Below, piece by piece: positions 37,860 through 46,990 of a DNA stretch of 64,000 bases. Each line of letters opens with the position of its first letter. Position 1 is the stretch's first letter. A program made the translations under genes and the position numbers. The notes under the pieces are model-generated. The model was not told the origin of the DNA, searched no databases, and was given only the letters and a program-made list of their open reading frames with translations. The stretch is from Paenibacillus pinisoli (GTDB lineage Bacteria; Bacillota; Bacilli; Paenibacillales; Paenibacillaceae), in assembly GCF_003605435.1 (NCBI RefSeq), contig NZ_QXQB01000002.1, forward strand, positions 992,001 to 1,056,000, given 5' to 3'.

Positions 37860-39875
37860 TTAAGCGCTCAATCCGTCCAGCCAAGCGTCCACTTCCTCAC
37901 GAGGCATTGGCTTCTTGAAGTAGTAGCCTTGCATAATGGAACATCCCGCCTGGCGCAGGAACTGGAGCTGGCGCTCAGTCTCCACGCCTTCGGCCACAAG
38001 CTCAATATTCAGCTGCTGGGCCAGCGTAATAATGGTATTGACAATTGCTCTCTTGGAAGGCGATTCATAGTCTTGCATGTACAGCTTATCGATTTTCAAG
38101 GTTTGGAACGGAATTCGGTCAATGGAGCCTAGGAAGGAGTAACCGGAGCCGAAGTTGTCCATCGATACGCGCACGCCAGCCTCTTGAAGCGGAACAAGCT
38201 GCTCCGTCGCTTCAACAGCATGATACATGACGGTCGCCTCCGTAATCTCCAGCTCCAGCAGCTCCGGATGCAGGCCGGAATGGAGCAGCGCTTCGTTAAC
38301 CATATTCTGCACGCTGCGCGTCTCGAATACATTCGCAGATAAATTGACGGATACGCCGAGCTTGCTGCTGCCCTTGCCATTCCATTCCTGGCAGTCTCTG
38401 CAGGCTTGATCCAGCACCCATCTTGTAATCGGAATAATCAAGCCGGTCTCTTCGGCTATGGGAATAAATTCGTCCGGCGCAATCGCGCCAAGCTGAGGAT
38501 GCTTCCATCTAAGCAGCGCTTCAAAGCCGATTGGCTTATTCGTAGCGGCATTCCACTTGGGCTGGTAGAAGGTGGACAGCTCGCCCAGCATAAGCGCCGT
38601 TCGCAGCCCCTTCTCGATCTCCATCCGTCTCGCCAGCTTGCGGTCCAACTCTTCATTATAGGCGCAATATTGGTTTTTACCCTGACTCTTAGCGTAATAC
38701 ATCGCCGTATCCGCCGCTTTCAGCAGCTCCGTCCGGCTCTGTCCATGCTGCGGCGCGTAGCTGATGCCGATGCTGCTGGTGACATAAAGCTCATTGCCCT
38801 CCAGCCAGAACGGGCGTCTCAGCTCCTCCAGAATCATCTCGGCCAGCGACTCCGCCGACAGCTGCTTGAGATCCATCGTTACAAGCAGAAACTCATCGCC
38901 GCCCAGCCTGAAGATTCTCCGCTGCTTGTTCACAAACTGGTTGATCCGGCTGCCAACTTCCTTGACGAGAAGATCGCCGACATCGTGACCTAACGTATCA
39001 TTAATGAGCTTGAATTGATCCAGGTCGATAAAGAGAACGGCGTATTCCTTCGTGTCCCGCAGCGTCTCGTCAAACTCGTGATTCATGGCATGGCGGTTCG
39101 GCAATCCTGTCAGCGGGTCGCTATACGCCATCCGCCTCAGCACTAGCCTTTCCCAATAAAGTGCCGTCCAAGTGACCACAACAACCAGTATCATGACGCT
39201 CGATACCGCAATCAGCAATGACAAATTGATTCCTGCATCGACAAGCTGCTCAAGCGCCCCGGGTGTCAAGCACCAGAACATAGCCGCTTCCATGCCAGTG
39301 TAATGCATGCCTGTCACGGCCAGTCCCATGAGCAAAGCCGCAGCCAACTTGAACCAGCGTGCTTTGCTTTCGTTGCGGAAGCGGGTGAGCAGGTAAAGCG
39401 CAGCATAAGACGCGATGACGGCAATGACAGCCGAGATCAGCCATAGCGTTTCATTATAGGTAATCTTCAGAAGCGAAGATTCCATAGATGCCATGCCGGT
39501 ATAATGCATCGTGACGATGCCCGATCCCATAAGCAGGCTTCCGACCACCAGCTTCCCTTGCGTCACCTGCTTAGCCATTGTGACATAGAAAGCCAGCAGC
39601 GAAGCCAATATGCTTGCCAATATAGATATGACGGTTGTCGTCCCGTTGTAATTCACTTCAATTCCAAGATGGAACGCCATCATTCCGACAAAATGCATCG
39701 TCCAAATGCCGCAGCCCATTACAAATCCGGAGATGATTAACCACCCTAACTTGGACTTGCCGGCTGTATGCGATATTTTATAGGAAAGATTAAGTGCGGA
39801 ATAAGAAGTGAACAACGCGATAACTAGCGACAGCAACACGATCCAGCTATCGTAGCTCCCAAGTAATCTGATCAA
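37860..39875 (-). CDS. MHYT-GGDEF-EAL sensor protein
   Basis: 671 aa from TTG 39875 (GGAGGG 5 bases upstream); a TTG six codons earlier is less likely. The MHYT sensor (about 1-230, seven helices) shows MHFVGM near 60 and MHYTGM near 123 and 190, the triple motif thought to bind copper and sense O2, CO or NO. The GGDEF domain is intact (GGDEF 325-329, so a diguanylate cyclase). The EAL domain has EAL at 452-454 and ELEITEA, but DNFGSG instead of DDFGTG (Asn 574), which should weaken hydrolysis. Net activity may thus be synthesis. It precedes the HD-GYP gene, giving an opposed pair. Confidence 0.9.
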   Translation of the reverse strand: MIRLLGSYDSWIVLLSLVIALFTSYSALNLSYKISHTAGKSKLGWLIISGFVMGCGIWTMHFVGMMAFHLGIEVNYNGTTTVISILASILASLLAFYVTMAKQVTQGKLVVGSLLMGSGIVTMHYTGMASMESSLLKITYNETLWLISAVIAVIASYAALYLLTRFRNESKARWFKLAAALLMGLAVTGMHYTGMEAAMFWCLTPGALEQLVDAGINLSLLIAVSSVMILVVVVTWTALYWERLVLRRMAYSDPLTGLPNRHAMNHEFDETLRDTKEYAVLFIDLDQFKLINDTLGHDVGDLLVKEVGSRINQFVNKQRRIFRLGGDEFLLVTMDLKQLSAESLAEMILEELRRPFWLEGNELYVTSSIGISYAPQHGQSRTELLKAADTAMYYAKSQGKNQYCAYNEELDRKLARRMEIEKGLRTALMLGELSTFYQPKWNAATNKPIGFEALLRWKHPQLGAIAPDEFIPIAEETGLIIPITRWVLDQACRDCQEWNGKGSSKLGVSVNLSANVFETRSVQNMVNEALLHSGLHPELLELEITEATVMYHAVEATEQLVPLQEAGVRVSMDNFGSGYSFLGSIDRIPFQTLKIDKLYMQDYESPSKRAIVNTIITLAQQLNIELVAEGVETERQLQFLRQAGCSIMQGYYFKKPMPREEVDAWLDGLSA

Positions 39876-40041
39876 TATATCCCTCCGTGTCAACGCTTGT
39901 TACACGTTTCTTTTTTACGTCTACCTATACAATTAATACGATTCGACAAGCAATGCAAGCTTTTTTATTTTAGATTAAGGTTTTTTTGTTCATGATTTGA
40001 TATAGTAGGTGAAGAATTGCAATTTGAAGGGAGTTTATGGA

Positions 40042-41217
40042 ATGAACAACAAAGAATCGCAGTCAAACGATACACCAATAGACAACGAAACTGCGAAGGA
40101 AGAAAACAAGGTTCAAGAGAGCGAAACGAAGATCGAAAGTGAAGTAAATACAGTTGAAACGGACAAGCCTGAGGAGACTAGTGATGCTGATCGCGCAGCT
40201 GCCGAGACAGCAGTTGCAGCAGCAGCCCCTTATTCCTCGGCAGCAGGCGCTGCGCCTCGCCTGGAAGCAGCTGCCCCTGCGAAGAAAAGCTCCACTGGCT
40301 GGGTCGTTCTGTCTGCAGTACTCGCCATTGCGCTAATTGTTGTTCTGATCAAGCCTCCTTTCGGCGGCGGCGAAGGCAGCGAGACGATCGCAACCGTTAA
40401 CGGCGCTAATATTAAGAAGCAAGAACTGTATGATCTGCTGCTGAAGGTGAACGGCGAGCCTGCGCTCGACAACCTCATACTGGAGAAGCTGGTGCAGCAA
40501 GAGGCTGACGCGGCTAGCGTGAAGTTCTCTGAGCAGGACATCACAGATGAAATCAATGTCATCAAGATCGACTTCCCTTCGGAAGAAGACTTCAATAATG
40601 TATTGCTCCAAAACAACCTGACCATGGAAGACCTGCGTGAGGATATGCGCCTTAGCGCATTGATCCGCAAAGTGCTGGAGCCGAAAACAACGGTAACGGA
40701 CGAAGACGTGAAAGCGTACTTCGACGCCAACCTGGCCAAGTTCGGCGAGCATGGCGAGCAGGTTCGCGCCTCGCATATCCTGGTGAAAACCAAAGAAGAG
40801 GCTGATGCGATTCTGGCTGAGCTTAAAGGCGGCGCAGACTTCGCTGAGACTGCCAAAGCCAAATCCACTGACGGATCGGCCGCCAATGGCGGAGATCTCG
40901 GCTTCTTCACGAAAGAAGAAATGGTCGAGCCATTCGCGAATGCAGCATTCGCTCTGGAAAAAGACGCAACCAGCGATGTTGTACAAAGCGAATTCGGCTA
41001 CCACATCATCAAGAAAACCGATTACAGAGAAGCGGCTAAAGCCAACTTCGATGAAAATAAAGACCTGATCCGCACGAAGCTGGTAATCGATGAAGTTCGT
41101 ACGCTGTCCAGCGCTTGGATCTCCGAAATCCGCGAGAAAGCGAAAATTACGAACAACCTGAAACCGGAAGCAACTACACCTGCTGACGGTGCTGAAGGCG
41201 GCGCCGGCGCGCAATAA
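40042..41217 (+). CDS. Membrane-anchored parvulin peptidyl-prolyl isomerase (SurA/PrsA-like)
   Basis: 391 aa from ATG 40042 (AAGGGAG upstream). An acidic, Ala-rich cytoplasmic region (1-85) precedes one membrane helix (about 86-104), so it is a type II membrane protein. An SurA-like N-domain follows (VNGANIKKQELYDLLLKVNGE ... DLREDMRLSALIRKVL), then a parvulin domain (QVRASHILVKTKEEADAILAELKGGADFAETAKAKSTDGSAANGGDLGFF ... SEFGYHIIK) that folds exported proteins. Unlike B. subtilis PrsA it has no lipobox and no Cys. It ends in Gly/Ala-rich residues. It is divergent from the MHYT gene. Confidence 0.88.
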   Translation: MNNKESQSNDTPIDNETAKEENKVQESETKIESEVNTVETDKPEETSDADRAAAETAVAAAAPYSSAAGAAPRLEAAAPAKKSSTGWVVLSAVLAIALIVVLIKPPFGGGEGSETIATVNGANIKKQELYDLLLKVNGEPALDNLILEKLVQQEADAASVKFSEQDITDEINVIKIDFPSEEDFNNVLLQNNLTMEDLREDMRLSALIRKVLEPKTTVTDEDVKAYFDANLAKFGEHGEQVRASHILVKTKEEADAILAELKGGADFAETAKAKSTDGSAANGGDLGFFTKEEMVEPFANAAFALEKDATSDVVQSEFGYHIIKKTDYREAAKANFDENKDLIRTKLVIDEVRTLSSAWISEIREKAKITNNLKPEATTPADGAEGGAGAQ

Positions 41218-41287
41218 AATGCGATTGAAAATGGATGGATGCCTCACCGTCAGAACAGATTCTATGACTGCGGCATCGTCCGATATG

Positions 41288-41340
41288 TAAGGGCCCATCA
41301 CTGGGCAGCTGTACAAGCTGCTTCGTGGCGGGCCCTTTAC
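41288..41340 (+). terminator. Terminator after parvulin gene
   Basis: A long stem closes with AAGGGCCC / GGGCCCTT and contains an inner hairpin (CAGCTG-TACAAG-CAGCT-like); TTTAC follows. Confidence 0.7.
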
Positions 41341-41401
41341 TCATGCGCCGAATTAAGGCACAATAGTAGACAATCATGATTACACATTTGGAGGTAGCAG
41401 C

Positions 41402-42277
41402 GTGAGCACATTTGAAGTAAGCCACTATCAAGATACGTATACGATTTATGAGTTGAAAGAGAATTCCACGTCTTCGCGCGTGCTCGTATGCCCGGAGCGC
41501 GGCGCCATCGTAATCGGCTGCCAGCTGAACGGCGAGGAGCTCTTCTTTTTGGATAAAGCGACATTCGAGAACCCGGCCACCAACATCCGCGGCGGCAACC
41601 CGATTCTGTTCCCCATTGCCGGCTCTCTGAAGGATGCTGAATACCAGTGGAACGGCGTCACCTACAAGATGGGCCAGCATGGCGTTGCACGTCTCTTGCC
41701 GTGGGAAGTTGTCAGCACATCCACGGAAGGCGAAGCGTCCATCACGCTGCGCCTTCGCTCAAGCGAGGCTACTCTCGCCGCATATCCGTTCCAATTTGAG
41801 CTGATCTTCACGTATGCGCTGGTGAACGGCGAGCTTCATACCCGCCAGCAATACCGCAATATCGGCCAGAACGAGGAGATGCCCTTCTACTCCGGCTTCC
41901 ATCCGTACTTCGCGATTGAAGGCAGCAAGGACATCCCTTACCAAACAGACGCTCCGCGCTACGTCGATCTGACGACCGGAGAAGAAGCTGATTATACCGG
42001 ACGCGCCAACATGGATGACTACATCGACTCCATCTGCCTGTTCGGCGCAAAAGACCCTAGCATCTCCTTCCCTATCCGCGAAGGCGTAACGGTCAACCTG
42101 CGCTATGACGATCTATTCAAATATGTCGTCATCTGGTCGGTGAAGGAGCGCCCATTCGTGTGCGTCGAGCCTTGGATGGGACTGCCGAACGAGATGAACA
42201 ACCGCAAGGAGCTGATCTACGTTAAGCCAGGCGAAGAGCTCCGCGCCGACTTCATCATCGGTTGCGAGACGAAGTAA
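41402..42277 (+). CDS. Aldose 1-epimerase family protein
   Basis: 291 aa from a GTG start with GGAGGTAGCA upstream. It has the beta-sandwich of mutarotase-like enzymes: GGNPILFPIAGSL near residue 64, MGQHGVARLLPW (catalytic His), YSGFHPYFAI (second His) and a late Glu in VCVEPWMGLPNEMNN. The latter fits the YeaD/YihR-like subgroup acting on hexose or hexose phosphate. No sugar gene adjoins it, so the substrate is open. It ends at a strong terminator, after which the 51-bp repeat array begins. Confidence 0.88.
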   Translation: MSTFEVSHYQDTYTIYELKENSTSSRVLVCPERGAIVIGCQLNGEELFFLDKATFENPATNIRGGNPILFPIAGSLKDAEYQWNGVTYKMGQHGVARLLPWEVVSTSTEGEASITLRLRSSEATLAAYPFQFELIFTYALVNGELHTRQQYRNIGQNEEMPFYSGFHPYFAIEGSKDIPYQTDAPRYVDLTTGEEADYTGRANMDDYIDSICLFGAKDPSISFPIREGVTVNLRYDDLFKYVVIWSVKERPFVCVEPWMGLPNEMNNRKELIYVKPGEELRADFIIGCETK

Positions 42278-42284
42278 AGCAATA

Positions 42285-42319
42285 GGCCTTCCCAGCGCCA
42301 GTGGCTGGGAAGGCCTTTT
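42285..42319 (+). terminator. Terminator after aldose epimerase gene
   Basis: A perfect 12-bp stem (GGCCTTCCCAGC / GCTGGGAAGGCC) with a 7-base loop is followed by TTTTG. Confidence 0.92.
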
Positions 42320-42340
42320 GTGTTGCGGCATGAAGTGAAT

Positions 42341-42947
42341 GTAAGCCGGGTTTCTCGGCTTGCTGCGCAGTATTGCGCGCGGGCGGCTTCTGTAAGCCGG
42401 GTTTCTCGGCTTGCTGCGCAGTATTGCGCGCGGGCGGCTTCTGTAAGCCGGGTTTCTCGGCTTACTACGCGGTATTGCGCGCGGGCGGCTTCTGTAAGCC
42501 GGGTTTCTCGGCTTGCTGCGCGGTATTGCGCGCGGGTAGCTCCTGTAAGCCGAGTTTCTCGGCTTGCAGCACGGTATTGCGCGTGGGCGGCTTCTGTAAG
42601 CCGAGTTTCTCGGCTTGCAGCGCGATATCGCGAGCGGGCAGCCCCTCTAAGCCGAGTTTCTCGGCTTACTGCGCGGTATCGCGAGCGGGAAGCTCCTGTA
42701 AGCCGAGTTTCTCGGCTTACTGCGCGGTATCGCGAGCGGCAGCCCCTCTAAGCTGAGTTTCTCGGCTTGCAGCACACATCTGTCTCGCTCGCGGGTCCTC
42801 TAAGCCGTGTTTCTCGGCAGCGCGTTATTGCGCGTGGGCGGCTTCTGTAAGCCGAGTTTCTCGGCTTGCAGCGCGGTATTACGCGCAGGCGGCCCCTCTA
42901 AGCCGGGTTTCTCGGCTTACAGCATACCTCCGCCCCATTCGGCGGCG
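42341..42947. repeat. 51-bp tandem repeat array with hairpin units (about 12 copies)
   Basis: Units start near 42341, 42392, 42443, 42494, 42545, 42596, 42647, 42698, 42748, 42800, 42847 and 42898; most are exactly 51 bp. Each holds AAGCCGAG-TTT-CTCGGCTT, an 8-bp inverted repeat with a 3-base loop (or its AAGCCGGG variant), then a GC-rich half with GCGCGGTATTGCGCG. The left copies are the most alike, the right ones diverge in length. The array fills the space between the convergent aldose epimerase and deoC genes. As 51 is divisible by three, an open frame crosses it, but there is no coding signal. Confidence 0.92.
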
Positions 42948-42948
42948 C

Positions 42949-43638
42949 TTAGTAGCCTTCGCCTTGGCCGCCGGTTACGATTGCGACGCTTGAGCTTGCG
43001 CCGATGCGGGTTGCTCCGGATTTCAGCATCTGCAGGGCAGTCTCCAGATCGCGAACGCCGCCAGATGCTTTTACGCCGAGTGTTGGACCTACTGTACGTC
43101 GCATAAGCGCGATGTCTTCTGCAGTAGCTCCGCCTTTGCCGAAGCCTGTGGACGTCTTGACGAAGTCTGCGCCCGCTTCAACGCACAGTTCGCAAGCCTT
43201 CACCTTCTCCTCATCCGTAAGCAAGCCTGTCTCCAGGATCACTTTAAGCGCCGCTTTCCCTTTGCAAGCTGCTGCGACGCTTTCGACGTCACGCTTTACG
43301 CCTTCGTAATCGCCGGATTTCAACAGTCCGATGTTCAGCACCATGTCGATCTCCGTTGCGCCGTTGTCAATCGCCTCTGCTGCTTCAAAAGCTTTGGAAG
43401 CCGTAGTCGTTGCGCCAAGCGGGAAGCCGACAACAGTCGTAATGCCGACGCCCGATCCCTTAAGCTCCTCCGCTGCAAGAGGTACCCAGCCCGCATTCAC
43501 GCAGACCGTTGCAAACTGATGCTCCCTTGCTTCTTTGCAGATTGTGATGACCTCCGATTTGGTCGCATCCGCCTTTAATATGGTATGATCGATCATCGCT
43601 GCTACTTCCGCCGATGACCAGCTTGTCTTTTGTTCCAC
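42949..43638 (-). CDS. deoC: Deoxyribose-phosphate aldolase
   Basis: 229 aa from a GTG start with GGAGG upstream. DeoC class I aldolase: [48 protein letters not shown] and Schiff-base Lys in [14 protein letters not shown]; the final VKASGGVRD and TRIGASS are phosphate-binding loops. It splits 2-deoxyribose 5-phosphate into glyceraldehyde 3-phosphate and acetaldehyde in nucleoside catabolism. It is divergent from the purine nucleoside phosphorylase, which feeds the same pathway. The stop lies directly next to the repeat array. Confidence 0.96.
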   Translation of the reverse strand: MEQKTSWSSAEVAAMIDHTILKADATKSEVITICKEAREHQFATVCVNAGWVPLAAEELKGSGVGITTVVGFPLGATTTASKAFEAAEAIDNGATEIDMVLNIGLLKSGDYEGVKRDVESVAAACKGKAALKVILETGLLTDEEKVKACELCVEAGADFVKTSTGFGKGGATAEDIALMRRTVGPTLGVKASGGVRDLETALQMLKSGATRIGASSSVAIVTGGQGEGY

Positions 43639-43878
43639 TGTTTTTCCTCCATTCCCTTATACCCTTGGTGTCTGTCACGTACTATTATACGAAGCTTTCC
43701 TGGAAACAACAACAGATCGTCCCCATCACAACTCTATAATAGTAGCCGGCCAAACCCGCTTCATCGGACTGAGGTTTACTTTGCCCCCTCTCTAAGCTAT
43801 TATGAGGTTGCCTCACATTCCCATTTTGGCTGTATTCCGGTCTCCGGCGCACGGCTATATTCAAAGGAGAGCTTACCT

Positions 43879-44706
43879 ATGGACAATATGCTCGTCAAAA
43901 TAAAAGAAGCAGCTGCCTACATCGAAAGCAAGCTGCCATCCAAGCCGCAGCTCGGCATGATTCTTGGCTCCGGCCTTGGCGTTATGGCTGATGAGGTGCA
44001 GAATGCCACTGTCATCCATTATGGAGATATCCCCCACTTCCCAGTATCTACGGTAGAAGGACACTCCGGGGAGCTCGTGGTCGGGGAACTGGAAGGAAAA
44101 ACCGTTCTCGTCATGAAAGGCCGCTTCCATTATTACGAAGGCTACAGCATGAAAGAAGTTGTCTTCCCTGTGTATGTTATGAAGCAGCTCGGTATCGGCA
44201 CATTGCTCGTTACCAATGCGGCAGGCGGCATGAACCGCGCATTCGCGGCAGGCGACCTGATGCTGATTACCGATCATATCAATAATACTGGCGACAATCC
44301 GCTAATCGGAGCGAACATTCCTGAGCTAGGCCCGCGCTTCCCGGATATGTCGAGCGCCTACAACAAAGAACTGCGCGCCGTGATCGCCGAGCAGGCACAA
44401 GCGCTGGACATCAAGCTTCAGCAGGGTGTGTATGTGAGCATTACAGGACCAACTTATTGCACGCCTGCAGAGCTTACGATGATGGCCCGTTGGGGCGCCG
44501 ATGCAGTCGGCATGTCTACAGCGCCAGAAGTCATTGCGGCGAATTACTCCGGCATTCGCGTTGCGGGCATCACTTGCATTACCGACATGGCGATCGGAGA
44601 TGAGCTGGAGCCGCTGACGCACGAGCAGGTCGTCAAAGTAGCGAATGAGACGCGCCCAAAATTCATCTCGCTGGTCAAAGCATCCGTTCGCGCCTTTCAA
44701 ATTTAA
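43879..44706 (+). CDS. Purine nucleoside phosphorylase (trimeric, PunA/PupG type)
   Basis: 275 aa from ATG 43879, which has AAAGGAG upstream; the long open frame before it is not coding. Class I trimeric PNP motifs: LGMILGSGLGVMADEV, IPHFPVSTVEGHSGELV, GRFHYYEGYSMKEVVFPV, TNAAGGMNR, and VGMSTAPEVIAANYSGI. It converts purine (deoxy)nucleosides and phosphate to base and (deoxy)ribose 1-phosphate. With deoC (divergent) and the secreted 5'-nucleotidase downstream it fits a nucleoside salvage group. Confidence 0.95.
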   Translation: MDNMLVKIKEAAAYIESKLPSKPQLGMILGSGLGVMADEVQNATVIHYGDIPHFPVSTVEGHSGELVVGELEGKTVLVMKGRFHYYEGYSMKEVVFPVYVMKQLGIGTLLVTNAAGGMNRAFAAGDLMLITDHINNTGDNPLIGANIPELGPRFPDMSSAYNKELRAVIAEQAQALDIKLQQGVYVSITGPTYCTPAELTMMARWGADAVGMSTAPEVIAANYSGIRVAGITCITDMAIGDELEPLTHEQVVKVANETRPKFISLVKASVRAFQI

Positions 44707-45092
44707 GCCGAGCCTCTGAGTTTAAGGCAGCTTAAGGCAGCTTTTACAACAATCCGGTGATAGTTAAATCTCAGCTGTTATCTAACCTGAGCCCCATCTC
44801 CACCAGTCAGTGGATTTGAGGGCTCTTTTGCACCATAAAGAAACTCTCCCGGACACACGAAAGAAAATTCCCTCATACGCATAAAAGAAACTTCTACAGC
44901 CGTTCCCCGCATTGCAGTATCCCCAAAAAATTGTTCCAAGAGCGCCGAAGTATATGCCGCCGTTCCCCCATACCTCCGCCATTTTACAAAACATTTGAAT
45001 TTTCGATACAGGATATCCAAAGCGCGTTGCCGAATATCTCCCTGTTCCAATATTCACACTATACGAATAGGCGATGGAGGGATGATCCGCTC
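44707..45092 (+). other. Intergenic region between PNP and 5'-nucleotidase genes
   Basis: These 386 bases hold a short direct repeat (TTAAGGCAGC twice near 44725), a terminator at 44788-44841 and no convincing gene; open frames through it are extensions of the nucleotidase frame without start signals. The 5'-nucleotidase ribosome binding site (GGAGGGATGATC) lies at its end. Confidence 0.5.
44788..44841 (+). terminator. Terminator after PNP gene
   Basis: Outer stem GAGCCC / GGGCTC and inner stem TCCAC / GTGGA, followed by TTTTGC. Confidence 0.7.
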
Positions 45093-46868
45093 ATGAGAAA
45101 ACAATGGAAATGGCTGCTGTCCAGCATGCTCAGCCTGGCGCTCCTACTGGGGCTTGTAAGCGGCGCGGCGGCAGACGGCAATGCGGAGCAAGCCAGCAAG
45201 CATCTTACGATTTTGCACACGAACGACATGCATGCACGGTCAATCGAAAATGGCGCAGAGATGGGATTTGCGAAAGTAGCCGGTATTTTCGACAGCTACC
45301 GCAAAGCCAATCCGAATACAATTGTCCTTGATGCAGGCGATGCGATTCACGGTACGACGTTCGCTACTCTCGTAGGCGGTCAAAGCGTAGCCGATGTTAT
45401 GAACCTGATGGGCTATGATGCTATGACGCCGGGCAACCATGAATTCAACTACGGCACCGACAGACTGCTCGAGCTGGCCAAAGGCTTGAAATTCCCCGTC
45501 ATTAGCGGCAACGTCCGGGACAAGCAGAATGCTCAAGTGTTCAAGCCGTATATCATCAAAGAAGTTGATGGCATCAAGGTAGGCATCTTCGGCCTCTCCA
45601 CTCCGGAGACAGCTTACAAAACCCATCCGAAAAACGTCGAAAACATCACCTTCACGGATCCAGTCAAAGAGGCGCAAGCGATCGTGGACGAACTGCAGGA
45701 TCAGACGGACATTATTATCGCGCTCGGCCATTTGGGCATGGACAAATCCAGCGAGGATACCAGCTTTAAAGTGGTAAAAGCAGTCAAAGGCATCGATGTC
45801 TTCATCGACGGCCATAGCCATACCGTGCTGGAGAAAGGCCTCTTCTCTGACAACGATACGCTGATTGCCAGCACAGGCGAATATACGCAGCATGTCGGAG
45901 TTGTTGATATTTGGTTCCAAGACGGAAAAGTAACCAAGCGCGAAGCGAAGCTGATTAATGGAGAAGCAGCCGCGGATATCGCGCCGAACGAAACAGTCGC
46001 TGCCAAAGTATCGGAGATTGCGAAGGCGCAGGAAATCATCCTGGCCGAGGAAGTCGGCAACACATCCATTGCACTTGAAGGTGCCCGCGAGAAAGTGCGC
46101 GCAGGCGAGACAAACCTCGGCAATCTGATCGCGGACGCTCTTCTATTCGTCACCAAAGCGGATGTAGCTCTGACGAATGGCGGCGGCATTCGCGCATCCA
46201 TCGACCAAGGCGTCATTACGAAAGGTGAAGTCATTACCGTTCTTCCATTCGGCAATCAGATTGTGACGCTTAAAGTAAAAGGCGCAGATATTAAAGCGGC
46301 GCTGGAGAGCGGCGTATCCGATTACCCGAACGCTAAGGGCGCCTTCCCTCACGTTGGCGGAATGAGCTTCAAGATTGACCCTGCTGCGGCGCCAGGCTCG
46401 CGCGTGCATGACCTGAAGATCGACGGCAAAGCAGTTGACCTGAAGGCGGAATATACGATCGCGACCAACGACTTCCTGGCAGCAGGCGGCGATGAGTACA
46501 CGATGTTCGGCCAATACCCGCAAGCGGGCATGTTCGGCTCCCTCGATGAGGCGCTCATTGCGTATATTCAAGAGCTGGGCTCTGCGAACCCGAAAGTGGA
46601 AGGCCGTATCACAGAATATACCGCTCCGGGCACGACAACACCGCAACCGGAGCCAAAGCCGGAGCCGAAACCTGAACCAAAACCAGAGCCGAAACCGGAG
46701 ACAAAGCCTGAAGCGGCGCCGGTCTACATCGTCAAGAAAGGCGACACGCTTTGGGGCATTGCGCGCAAGCACGGCACTACGTGGCAGGTGCTTCGCGATC
46801 TGAACAAATTGAAGAACCCGAACCTCATCTTCCCGGGTCAAAAGATTATTTTGCCTGCCAAAGCATAG
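45093..46868 (+). CDS. Secreted 5'-nucleotidase with C-terminal LysM
   Basis: 591 aa from ATG 45093 (GGAGG upstream). A signal peptide (1 to about 30, [27 protein letters not shown]) is followed by a metallophosphatase domain with the metal-ligand motifs [25 protein letters not shown] and GHSHT, and a 5'-nucleotidase C-terminal domain ([41 protein letters not shown]). A Pro-Glu-Pro-Lys linker (about 520-545) leads to one LysM ([15 protein letters not shown] ... [12 protein letters not shown]), which should hold the enzyme on peptidoglycan. It dephosphorylates external nucleotides, feeding nucleoside uptake. Confidence 0.94.
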   Translation: MRKQWKWLLSSMLSLALLLGLVSGAAADGNAEQASKHLTILHTNDMHARSIENGAEMGFAKVAGIFDSYRKANPNTIVLDAGDAIHGTTFATLVGGQSVADVMNLMGYDAMTPGNHEFNYGTDRLLELAKGLKFPVISGNVRDKQNAQVFKPYIIKEVDGIKVGIFGLSTPETAYKTHPKNVENITFTDPVKEAQAIVDELQDQTDIIIALGHLGMDKSSEDTSFKVVKAVKGIDVFIDGHSHTVLEKGLFSDNDTLIASTGEYTQHVGVVDIWFQDGKVTKREAKLINGEAAADIAPNETVAAKVSEIAKAQEIILAEEVGNTSIALEGAREKVRAGETNLGNLIADALLFVTKADVALTNGGGIRASIDQGVITKGEVITVLPFGNQIVTLKVKGADIKAALESGVSDYPNAKGAFPHVGGMSFKIDPAAAPGSRVHDLKIDGKAVDLKAEYTIATNDFLAAGGDEYTMFGQYPQAGMFGSLDEALIAYIQELGSANPKVEGRITEYTAPGTTTPQPEPKPEPKPEPKPEPKPETKPEAAPVYIVKKGDTLWGIARKHGTTWQVLRDLNKLKNPNLIFPGQKIILPAKA

Positions 46869-46894
46869 CAGTTGATCGCAGGCAGGATCATACA

Positions 46895-46930
46895 AAAGGG
46901 CGAAGCAGACTGGAGTCTGCTTCGCCCTTT
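46895..46930. terminator. Bidirectional terminator
   Basis: A 16-17-bp perfect stem (AAGGGCGAAGCAGACT / AGTCTGCTTCGCCCTT) with a tiny loop, A-rich on the left and T-rich on the right. It ends both the nucleotidase (+) and the ABC exporter (-). Confidence 0.92.
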
Positions 46931-46990
46931 CTCTTGGCCCCACATAGATTGGGGCTTTACCATTGTACCCGCACCGCACAGGTCTAGAAT

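Noticed and set aside
42320-42756. Open frames of 127-143 aa (Arg/Ser/Val-rich repeats) through the 51-bp array
   Set aside because: They exist because 51 is a multiple of three. No ribosome binding site, and two frames are open at once, as expected from a repeat rather than a gene.
43630-43878. N-terminal extension of the purine nucleoside phosphorylase frame
   Set aside because: The extension overlaps the divergent deoC start and reads as low-quality sequence; AAAGGAG precedes ATG 43879 and the family begins there.
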